From the NCBI GenBank assembly GCA_029557535.1, contig JAKQII010000249.1:1-44743 (forward strand): a stretch of 44,743 bases of DNA, written 5' to 3'. Under the pieces are notes generated by a model. The model had not been told where the DNA came from. It was given only the letters and a program-made list of their open reading frames with translations, and did not search any database. Of this stretch, positions 8,287-15,505 are shown piece by piece (position 1 is the stretch's first letter; each line of letters begins with the position of its first letter). Origin of the DNA: Acidobacteriota bacterium. Its GTDB lineage: Bacteria > Acidobacteriota > Blastocatellia > Pyrinomonadales > Pyrinomonadaceae. The position numbers and the translations under genes are program-made.

Positions 8287-8320
8287 CCCGTCAGACGTTT
8301 CGGCGTCTGACGGGGTTTTT
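8287..8320 (+). terminator. Terminator of the pilMNOPQ operon
   Basis: A perfect 11-bp stem (CCCGTCAGACG with CGTCTGACGGG), a 6-nt loop (TTTCGG) and a T run (GTTTTT) give a textbook intrinsic terminator. It separates the assembly operon from the minor-pilin operon. Confidence 0.92.
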
Positions 8321-8411
8321 CGCTCTACCCGCCTTCATCCCGCCCGGTACATCCCCAAATTAACAATCGAGTTTTTTCTGAAACAACATTGTTATTCAAA
8401 GTTTGATAAAG

Positions 8412-8425
8412 CAGGAATTTTCCTG
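8412..8425 (+). promoter_or_regulatory. Palindrome in front of the minor-pilin operon
   Basis: CAGGAA-TT-TTCCTG is a perfect inverted repeat 20 bases before the first minor-pilin start codon. A second one, AACAA-CA-TTGTT, sits about 30 bases further upstream in the AT-rich stretch 8355-8410. Either could be a repressor or activator site. I see no convincing sigma70 or sigma54 promoter pair here. Confidence 0.3.
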
Positions 8426-8445
8426 ATCCCGCTAAAGGAACTGCA

Positions 8446-9057
8446 ATGAATAGAAAGGTTTTTCATCACAGGAACGGTATTTCCGGTCAACGCGGCTTCA
8501 GCCTGCCGGAATTGGTCGTGGTCCTCCTGGTTGCCGCGATCATCCTCGTTCTTGCTCTGCCCCAGATTATTTCTTCGCGCCGGCTGTTCCGCTTTTCAGG
8601 TGTTCAGAGACAAGTCTCTACGGGCCTTCGTGAAGCGCGGCAGGAGGCGATGAGCCAGCGTCGGCCGATAACGATACGCTACGACAACGCCAACAAGCGT
8701 CTTGTTACCTTCGGCGGCGATTTCGGCCCCATCGGCGACGCAAAGAACCGGATCGCGACGCTCGCCGACTCCGGACTCGACACCGCGGATCTGATCTACG
8801 GACGTCCGCCGGGTGCGTCGGTGGCGGCGCTCGCGGATACGACCAACATGACGGCACTGACATCGGGGGCGGTCGAGATAACTTTCCAGCCGGACGGCTC
8901 GGTACTCGACGGCAGCGGCAATCCGCAAGACCGTGCGCTGTTCTTCTATCACGATAAGTATCGACTGGAAACGGCGTTTGCCGTCTCAGTGCTCGGCGCT
9001 GGCGGCCGGATCAAGATCTGGCGATACAGCGAAGGCGCCAACGCCTATATCGAATAA
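8446..9057 (+). CDS. GspH/FimT-like minor pseudopilin
   Basis: This 203-residue protein has a class III prepilin leader. A basic start is followed by R-G-F-S-L-P-E-L, with processing by the prepilin peptidase expected between Gly17 and Phe18 and Glu at +5 (Glu22). A 20-residue hydrophobic stalk follows (VVVLLVAAIILVLALPQII). The body has the GspH/FimT layout (GLREARQEAMSQRRPITIRYD), where SQR-P-I-T is typical. The product is an inner-membrane protein that would join the pilus tip-initiation complex. It has an AAGGA site. It opens a four-gene minor-pilin operon and its stop lies one base before the next start. Confidence 0.9.
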   Translation: MNRKVFHHRNGISGQRGFSLPELVVVLLVAAIILVLALPQIISSRRLFRFSGVQRQVSTGLREARQEAMSQRRPITIRYDNANKRLVTFGGDFGPIGDAKNRIATLADSGLDTADLIYGRPPGASVAALADTTNMTALTSGAVEITFQPDGSVLDGSGNPQDRALFFYHDKYRLETAFAVSVLGAGGRIKIWRYSEGANAYIE

Positions 9058-9058
9058 C

Positions 9059-9631
9059 ATGCGAAGTATCCACAAACCTCAGAATCCAGAAGCGGGCTTT
9101 TCGATGCTCGAAGCAATTGTCGCCGTGTTCGTGCTCACGATCGGATTGATCGGGACCGCCGCGGCGCTGAGCTATGCAGTGCATTTCGGAGCGATCAGCC
9201 GGAATGTGACGATCGCGAAGGGAATGGTCGTCTCGTCGATCGAAGACATCGAGACGCTCCGCAATTCCCGGCGACTTTCGTTCGCTCAAATCGCCAATGT
9301 CGGAAACGTCGTAAACACGGGCTCATCGGTCGTCTTCACCGGATACGTGACGGACTTCCAGGATATTTCGCTCGGCCCCGGACCCGACGGAGTGGCGGGA
9401 ACTGCGGATGATCTTACCGATCCCGGTCCGGACGGAGTTTTCGGGACGCCGGACGATTTCGTCAATCCGGCCTTGGTCCGGAGCGGTTACCGCCGGCGGG
9501 TCATCATCACGGACCTGAGTTCGTCGATGAAGAAGGTCGAGGTGACGGTTCAGTATTTCGGGAGCGGCGGGCGCGTCGGCGAGATCAGCGGCGTGGCCTA
9601 CCTGAACGACGAGTCGCGGACGACTCATTAA
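9059..9631 (+). CDS. PilV-like minor pilin with prepilin leader
   Basis: The start at 9059 gives 190 residues and puts the prepilin motif A-G-F-S-M-L-E-A at the correct distance (cleavage Gly13|Phe14, Glu at +5). A hydrophobic stalk spans about residues 19-40. The longer open frame back to 8933 lacks any sense in its first 42 residues and overlaps the previous gene. The globular part contains a duplicated acidic motif at residues about 106-133 (GPGPDGVAGTADD, then DPGPDGVFGTPDD). Such Asp/Gly-rich loops often bind calcium in surface proteins. The gene follows the GspH-like gene by one base. PilV is named from position and the general layout of minor-pilin operons. Confidence 0.82.
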   Translation: MRSIHKPQNPEAGFSMLEAIVAVFVLTIGLIGTAAALSYAVHFGAISRNVTIAKGMVVSSIEDIETLRNSRRLSFAQIANVGNVVNTGSSVVFTGYVTDFQDISLGPGPDGVAGTADDLTDPGPDGVFGTPDDFVNPALVRSGYRRRVIITDLSSSMKKVEVTVQYFGSGGRVGEISGVAYLNDESRTTH

Positions 9632-9651
9632 TCGAAAATGCGGGAGCTGAC

Positions 9652-12591
9652 GTGACTACATACAGAAGTAAATTATCGATGAAATGCGATTCGGAACGCG
9701 GCGCCGCTTTGGCGATCGCGGTCATCGTCGTTGCCATCCTCTCGATCATCGGGCTGACGGCATTGGCGTTCGCCTCGAGCGAGGCCAGAATCGCCGGAAG
9801 TGACCTTCATCGGACGCAGGCGTTCTACGCCGCCTCTTCAGGCCTAGAAAAGATGACGAACGATTTCGGCAATTTGTTTCGGATCAAACTCAATCCGACG
9901 ACTGCCGACCTTCAGGCAATCGCGGCCAATCCGCCCGCCCCGCTGTTGAGCGAAGGTTACACGTTTGATCAGCACCTTGAAGAAGACTCTGCGCGTCTGT
10001 CGGACCTTCGGGCGATGCAGGGGATTGCAGACAACCTGTATCCCCGCGTCAACATTCCCGATGGGCCGTATTCAGGTTTGTATGCGAGCCTCATCCCGTA
10101 CAAGATGACGTCGACAGCGACGCGCGATGCGACTCGCTCGGAAGTGAAACTCGAACGCGATTTCAACAACTATCTTGTGCCGCTATTTCAGTTCGGTATC
10201 TTCAGCAATGAAGATCTTGAAATTCACCCCGGACCGCTAATGACCATCAACGGGCGCGTCCACAGTAACGGCAACATCTATGCGCTGAGCAGTACCGTTT
10301 TCCAGGAACGCGTAACTGCGGCCGGCGAATTCGTACGGGATTCGATGCGCGGTGGCGAACCGAACAATCAAGGCGGCCGTGACGATGTCAGCTTGCAGGT
10401 CAATGGCATAACGATCCGCAGCACTATGGGTTACGGAAGTGTCAAATCGGGTTCTGGCTTCGTCGGCGGTCCGAACCTGTCGGGAAGCACGCCGGGATCG
10501 CGCGGCTACTTTCCCGGAAGTCCGAACGGCGTTGTCAATCCGGAATGGGAATCCGAGTCGGTCAAACCCGTCGTCGCCGGAGTTCCGAATCGCTTCGGCG
10601 GTCAACTCCTGACAAGAACCACAGGCGCAATGCCGATTCGACTTCCGCTCGAGATGAAAGGCAACTCGACCGCCGAGATCATCAAACGCGCGCTGCCGGC
10701 TGATGATGAAATTTTGGCGCCGTCGCGGTTTCACTCAAAGTCACAACTGCGGATTCTGATCGATGACGAAACTGCCGGGAGCGGCGTCGCGAATGTCGCC
10801 GGAATTCCGGCCGGGAAGGGAGTCGTGCTTTCGCAGTTCACGCCCTCGGTTTTGAATGGCGGCAACGTTTTGAAGCGAATTGACAACTCCGGAACAATCA
10901 GCGGCTCGGCGATCTCACAAAGGTTGCCCGACGGAACTCTAGTCTCGAACACACCGGTCGTCCGCGGAGTCAAATCGGCCGCTGAAACGGTCGACGGTAA
11001 TTATATCCCTCCCGGATCCGGAATTACGGGGAGGATCCTGATTGAGATTGTCCGGCCCGACGGAACTGCAGTCGATGTCACTCAGACAATACTGAGTATG
11101 GGCTTGACCGAAGGGGAACCGAACGCGATCGTCAACCTCCAGCGTCCGCTTTGGGCGGCATACACTCAAGGAAGCCGCGACCGCCTCGGCAACTCTTTTG
11201 ACCTACAGAGTCTGACTCGAAACTACCAGTCCATCGCCGACGGTGAGATCGCCGATCCGACGTCCGCCTTTCGAGCGAACCGAGGGTTCATTGGGATGAC
11301 CGAATCCTCTGCCAACGAAGATGGCGGGGTGATCGTACGAGAGGCCAGCCCGTCCGGTTACAACACGGTGGTACCGATTAACGTTTACAATGTTCGCGAA
11401 GGCTGGGTCCGCAGCGAGCTCAACGAATACGACATCTACGAACGAGGGATCACGAGCGTGGTCGAGTTGAACATGCGGAACCTCGCGCGTTGGTTCGACG
11501 GCGTTTACGATACAAACCTTTTAGCGGGAACGAATGCCCGAAGTACGGAGATCAACGGCGAATCGGGTTACATCGTCTACGTTTCGGATCGGCGCGGTGA
11601 TAAGGTTAAAGCTGAATATCTTGCCGACGGGACATCATATGCGAGCACGAATGGAATCGTTGATAACGAAGACATCTACGGTCCAAATGACGAGCTCGAC
11701 GCCGGTGAGGACGTGATAGATTTCGGCTGGAGCCTCGGCGGTTTGGCAAAAAAGGGCCGGCTTCAGAAAGACATCACCGAGTTGCCGGACACCGGAAACA
11801 TTTGGAGCGGTCCGTTTCCGTCGAATGCGCCTGTGGCGAGCCGATTGACGCGAGCCAACGCGGTTCTTGGATGGCGTAATCCAAACGGGTACTTCCGACG
11901 CGCGGTCAGACTTTTTGACGCGGCGACACTTACAACCACGGGAGCGGCCGGAAAGCTTTCGTCGACAAAGGGAATCACCATTGCATCCGAAAACATGGTT
12001 TACGTCTGGGGCAATTTCAATGCGACTGGAATAACCGGCATACCGGCCAACGGCTCCACATTGAACAACGGTGGCTACACCGGATCGGAAATTCCGGCTT
12101 CGGTAATCTGTGACGCTTTGATCCCGCTATCCAAGACTTGGTTCGACGCCAATAGCGCGCTCTACCCTGAAGGTACTGGAAGCGGCGAAACGTACAGAAT
12201 GGCTGACGAGGCATTGCCTTCGACGTCCCAGAGCACGACTTTCCGCGGCGCAGTAATCGCCGGAATGACGCTTTCAAGCCTAACGGCAACGCCCGGTCGC
12301 GACGTGGCCGGTCAGCGCCGTAGCGGCGGGATTCACAATTTTCCGCGCTTCCTTGAAATGTGGACATGCAATTCAGGACTTTGCCCATGGAACTACACCG
12401 GCTCGTTTGTGCCGCTGTATCATTCAACCCAAGCCGTTTCGCAGCACGAAGATTTCCGGGGGGTGAATTATTCGCCACCGCGACGAAATTGGAGTTTCAA
12501 TTCATCCTACTTGAATCCGCTAAAACTGCCGCCGGGTACCCCTTACTTTCAGTATATCCAGGCGACCGGTTTTCGCCAGAGTCTTCGTTAA
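9652..12591 (+). CDS. Very large PilX-like pilus protein
   Basis: The N-terminus (SERGAALAIAVIVVAILSIIG, residues about 15-35) is the PilX/GspK type of pilin stalk. It has Gly before a small residue and lacks the Glu5 of ordinary pilins, and is followed by RIAGSDLHRTQAFYAASSGLEK, which is diagnostic of the PilX N-terminal domain. PilX proteins are usually about 200 residues; this one has 979. The remaining 900 residues are beta-rich, Gly/Asn/Ser/Thr-rich and uncharacterised (for example GPLMTINGRVHSNGNIYAL near residue 195). Start is GTG at 9652 with GGGAG six bases upstream. It is third in the minor-pilin operon. It would sit at the pilus tip. Confidence 0.8.
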   Translation: MTTYRSKLSMKCDSERGAALAIAVIVVAILSIIGLTALAFASSEARIAGSDLHRTQAFYAASSGLEKMTNDFGNLFRIKLNPTTADLQAIAANPPAPLLSEGYTFDQHLEEDSARLSDLRAMQGIADNLYPRVNIPDGPYSGLYASLIPYKMTSTATRDATRSEVKLERDFNNYLVPLFQFGIFSNEDLEIHPGPLMTINGRVHSNGNIYALSSTVFQERVTAAGEFVRDSMRGGEPNNQGGRDDVSLQVNGITIRSTMGYGSVKSGSGFVGGPNLSGSTPGSRGYFPGSPNGVVNPEWESESVKPVVAGVPNRFGGQLLTRTTGAMPIRLPLEMKGNSTAEIIKRALPADDEILAPSRFHSKSQLRILIDDETAGSGVANVAGIPAGKGVVLSQFTPSVLNGGNVLKRIDNSGTISGSAISQRLPDGTLVSNTPVVRGVKSAAETVDGNYIPPGSGITGRILIEIVRPDGTAVDVTQTILSMGLTEGEPNAIVNLQRPLWAAYTQGSRDRLGNSFDLQSLTRNYQSIADGEIADPTSAFRANRGFIGMTESSANEDGGVIVREASPSGYNTVVPINVYNVREGWVRSELNEYDIYERGITSVVELNMRNLARWFDGVYDTNLLAGTNARSTEINGESGYIVYVSDRRGDKVKAEYLADGTSYASTNGIVDNEDIYGPNDELDAGEDVIDFGWSLGGLAKKGRLQKDITELPDTGNIWSGPFPSNAPVASRLTRANAVLGWRNPNGYFRRAVRLFDAATLTTTGAAGKLSSTKGITIASENMVYVWGNFNATGITGIPANGSTLNNGGYTGSEIPASVICDALIPLSKTWFDANSALYPEGTGSGETYRMADEALPSTSQSTTFRGAVIAGMTLSSLTATPGRDVAGQRRSGGIHNFPRFLEMWTCNSGLCPWNYTGSFVPLYHSTQAVSQHEDFRGVNYSPPRRNWSFNSSYLNPLKLPPGTPYFQYIQATGFRQSLR

Positions 12592-12636
12592 CCTAAAACG
12601 GGATGCCGTTTCAGAGATCCGAATCCAGGGAGCAAT

Positions 12637-13890
12637 ATGAGTCAGCCTCAATTTTCAAATCGTCAGAATGGATTCTCGTTGATGGAGCTGGTCGTCACCA
12701 TGGCGGTCACGCTTATCATACTTTCGGGCGTCTTCACACTAATGCGGGGCGCGATAATAACGTCGAACGCGAATTTCGAGATGACTTCGGCGACCCAGTC
12801 GATGCGAAATGCCCAGGAATTCCTTACACGTGACATCCTCATGACCGCAAACGGAATGAAAGGGCTTTCAAATGTTTGGTTGCCGACGCGCTTCGTCACA
12901 CGTTTTCTTACTTTTCAGAGCGCGTCCGCGATTGACCCTGCATCGAATGGATATGTCAGCGTCGGGACGATGATCACCGACAACAACGTCACGCCCGGGA
13001 TTCCCGTTCCCAACTCAAACCCGCCGACGACATATCTTCCGCTCTCCGATCGCATAACGCTCTTGACCGTCGACCCGACCTTCACGGCAATTCCGCTGAC
13101 ATCCGGGGACGTGACGTCGGCAACCGGCGAGATTCGGGTCCCGGCGTCGAGAATCGACGAATTCAGCGTGGGTGAGATCTATTTCATTTCCAACGGGGGC
13201 TCCGCGACCTTTGGGACCGTCACCGCTGTCGACACTGCCGGCTTACGGATCGTTTGGGCGGCGGGAGATACTTTCGGGTTGAATCAAACGGGGTTGATGG
13301 GGGCGCTCAACGCCGTGAGTTCGGTCGGGAGTGCGATGAACCTGACTCGCGCGAACATCGTGCAGTATTTTGTAGACGGCGACGGCAAGTTGGTTCGCCG
13401 TGCGTTCGGGGTCCGCAGCGAAGGTCTGATCGATAGCGTCGTCAGCGAACACTTCGTAACGCTTCAGTTCAGATATGTTCTCAAGCCCCCGAATACTTCG
13501 ACGATTCTCGAACAGCCGATCGATACACTGGCCTGGGGCGATTCGGCGCTGGTCCGGACAGTGGAAATCAGTATAAGAGTTGAATCGGCATACCCGCTCC
13601 AAGACGGGGAAAAACACCAGGTCGACAGCGTGACCGCGATCGGCGTTCGCAACTTACATTTTTTGGAGGCGATTGATCCGCGCGACGCAAACGGCAATAC
13701 TGATCTGCCGAATCCCGGACCAACCCCGAGAATCATACCGACACCGACACCGTCGACGCCGACACCGACGCCGACCGTTATTACGCCGACTCCGACACCG
13801 TCCGGTACACCGACGCCGACCCCGACGCCAACGCCGACGCAAACTCCGACTCCGACGCCGACTCCAACGCCGGCAACCGGAAAAGGATAG
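12637..13890 (+). CDS. PilW-like minor pilin with Thr-Pro repeat tail
   Basis: This 417-residue protein has the prepilin motif N-G-F-S-L-M-E-L (cleavage Gly12|Phe13, Glu at +5) and a hydrophobic stalk to about residue 36. The helix region NAQEFLTRDILMTANGM is common in PilW-like proteins. The beta-rich body runs to about residue 350. The last 60 residues are almost pure Thr-Pro (PTPTPT units with a few Ser, Ala, Val, Ile). A Thr-Pro tail is a plausible extended linker and O-glycosylation site, though that is inference. It has a GGGAG ribosome binding site. It is the last gene of the minor-pilin operon, with a terminator 16 bases after the stop. Confidence 0.85.
   Translation: MSQPQFSNRQNGFSLMELVVTMAVTLIILSGVFTLMRGAIITSNANFEMTSATQSMRNAQEFLTRDILMTANGMKGLSNVWLPTRFVTRFLTFQSASAIDPASNGYVSVGTMITDNNVTPGIPVPNSNPPTTYLPLSDRITLLTVDPTFTAIPLTSGDVTSATGEIRVPASRIDEFSVGEIYFISNGGSATFGTVTAVDTAGLRIVWAAGDTFGLNQTGLMGALNAVSSVGSAMNLTRANIVQYFVDGDGKLVRRAFGVRSEGLIDSVVSEHFVTLQFRYVLKPPNTSTILEQPIDTLAWGDSALVRTVEISIRVESAYPLQDGEKHQVDSVTAIGVRNLHFLEAIDPRDANGNTDLPNPGPTPRIIPTPTPSTPTPTPTVITPTPTPSGTPTPTPTPTPTQTPTPTPTPTPATGKG
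13737..13875 (+). repeat. Hexameric microsatellite encoding the Thr-Pro tail
   Basis: The DNA is a degenerate run of ACG-CCG, ACA-CCG and ACT-CCG type units with a few interruptions. The period is 3 or 6 bases, so gain or loss of units keeps the reading frame and changes only tail length. The third-position variation shows it is not a recent perfect expansion. Confidence 0.85.
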
Positions 13891-13905
13891 ACTCAACGCC
13901 AACGA

Positions 13906-13938
13906 GAAAGGGCCGCCAGATCGCGGCCCTTTCGATTT
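13906..13938 (+). terminator. Terminator after the minor-pilin operon
   Basis: An 11-bp perfect stem (GAAAGGGCCGC with GCGGCCCTTTC) with a 6-nt loop is followed by GATTTTG. It lies between the convergent PilW-like gene and the choice-anchor V gene and probably serves mainly the plus strand, since only that side has a T run. Confidence 0.8.
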
Positions 13939-13957
13939 TGAACAGAGTTTGATGGGA

Positions 13958-15394
13958 TCAGTGTGAAATATAACCGGAAGGAACCGGATCGTCGCCGGCG
14001 AGGCCGAAGTTGACGATGATCGTGCCGCTGTTGTCGCTCTTTTGTGCGTACCACGTGCCGTTGCGATAAACCGCTATGTCGGTCAGCCCGTCGCCGTCAA
14101 AATCCGCCGGTGCGAGGATGTCCGTCGCGAAACCGAACTGCGTCGCCGTGAAACCCGCGGTGCTGCGGAGAAGGTACCAGACATTATTCGAAGGCCGGAA
14201 GATCCCGAGATCGCTCTTGCCGTCACCATCGTAATCGCCCTGAACCGGCTTGTCTCCGTTCAGGCCGAATTGCTCGATCGTGTATCCGTTGTCGCCGGTG
14301 CGCCAGATGTACCAAACGCCGGTCGAAGGTCTCCAGACAGCAAGATCGGTCTTGCCGTCGCCGTCGTAATCCGCCTGTGTGACGAGATCCGTGGAAATTC
14401 CGAACTGGCGGATGTCGTACGATTGATCCGAACTTCTTTGGATATACCAGACGCCGGTCGATGGCCGCCAGACCGCAAGATCGTATTTCAGGTCGCCATC
14501 GTAGTCGCCGACCACCGGAACGTCGCCGGCAATACCAAATTGCGTGATGATGTATCCGCTTTGGTCGCTCTTGCGGACGTACCACGTGCCGGACGAAGGA
14601 CGGAAAATAGCCTGATCGGTGATACCGTCGCCGTCATAATCGCCGGGCGCGATCACGTCACCGGCGGACCCGAACTGCGATGCCTGGAATCCGCTGTTGG
14701 TAGTGTTCAGCGAGTACCAGACACCGGTTGAAGGCCGCCAAACGGCAATGTCACTGATGCCGTCGGCATCGAAATTGGAGATCGCCGATCCAGAGAACGT
14801 CGCTTTGTCGGCCGTGTAAATGTAGTCGCCGCCGGGCGAGCCGTCGCTGTTCGCGCCGTTCCCGGCGACATAGAAACGTATCTTACCGGCCCGCCGGCTC
14901 GGTGCCGTCCAGGTGAAGTTCCAAGTTTTTGAGCCGAATTGCGTCGGAATGACTCCGTCAACGGTGTGGCTCACGTAACGCCGCTGATTGACGTCAATGA
15001 TCGTCGAAGTGATCTGCATCTGCGGCGGCACCTGGCTCGGCAGCGTGAACGTCCCGACCTCACGGCCGAGACTGTCGATCGCGGTCATTTCAAATCCGTA
15101 AATGACCGCATCCGCCTGCGCGGTCGTGACCGAGATCGGGATCTGCTGCCCGGGCAGGTAATTCGGCGGGATCGTGCCGAGCGCGACGCTGCCGGTTCCG
15201 GTATTGACAACAAAATCCGAATGACAGGCCGTGCAGTTTGCTTCGCCTGGCGCGCCGGTCACGCCGGGCGTCGGGCCCGACGCCGACGCCCCGACGCGGT
15301 CACCGATAATTCCGCCGAAACCGGCCGCCGCGACGATCGCGAAAACCGTCAGCACAATGATCTTCGCAAAAACAAACCTTTCTTGAATTCTCAT
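13958..15394 (-). CDS. Choice-anchor V / Reeler-like protein with CxxCH and six FG-GAP repeats
   Basis: I start at ATG 15394 (478 residues), which gives a clean signal peptide (MRIQERF, then a hydrophobic stretch to about residue 32); ATG 15412 is possible. The first domain is choice-anchor V-like. It has GAPGEANCTACHSD at residues 48-60, a C-x-x-C-H c-type heme motif (Cys54, Cys57, His58). A beta-sandwich with LPGQQIPISVT and YVAGNGANSDGSPGGDYIY follows. From about residue 205 there are six repeats of 44-48 residues, each with a D-x-D-x-D calcium loop followed by DxAV(W/F)RPS and (T/V)WY. The protein ends GDDPVPSGYISH. It is probably exported and surface-bound. Whether heme is attached is unknown. 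The C-terminal module matches those of the two M36 proteins. Confidence 0.87.
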   Translation of the reverse strand: MRIQERFVFAKIIVLTVFAIVAAAGFGGIIGDRVGASASGPTPGVTGAPGEANCTACHSDFVVNTGTGSVALGTIPPNYLPGQQIPISVTTAQADAVIYGFEMTAIDSLGREVGTFTLPSQVPPQMQITSTIIDVNQRRYVSHTVDGVIPTQFGSKTWNFTWTAPSRRAGKIRFYVAGNGANSDGSPGGDYIYTADKATFSGSAISNFDADGISDIAVWRPSTGVWYSLNTTNSGFQASQFGSAGDVIAPGDYDGDGITDQAIFRPSSGTWYVRKSDQSGYIITQFGIAGDVPVVGDYDGDLKYDLAVWRPSTGVWYIQRSSDQSYDIRQFGISTDLVTQADYDGDGKTDLAVWRPSTGVWYIWRTGDNGYTIEQFGLNGDKPVQGDYDGDGKSDLGIFRPSNNVWYLLRSTAGFTATQFGFATDILAPADFDGDGLTDIAVYRNGTWYAQKSDNSGTIIVNFGLAGDDPVPSGYISH

Positions 15395-15505
15395 GTCGAT
15401 TGGTAACTCCATTGAAGATACTACACTAAGACGCCGAGCAGGCGGCGAAAGTCTGAAGGGTTTTCTGATCTCGTTCTTCGGCGGCGACGGTGGTGCCGCT
15501 GCGTC

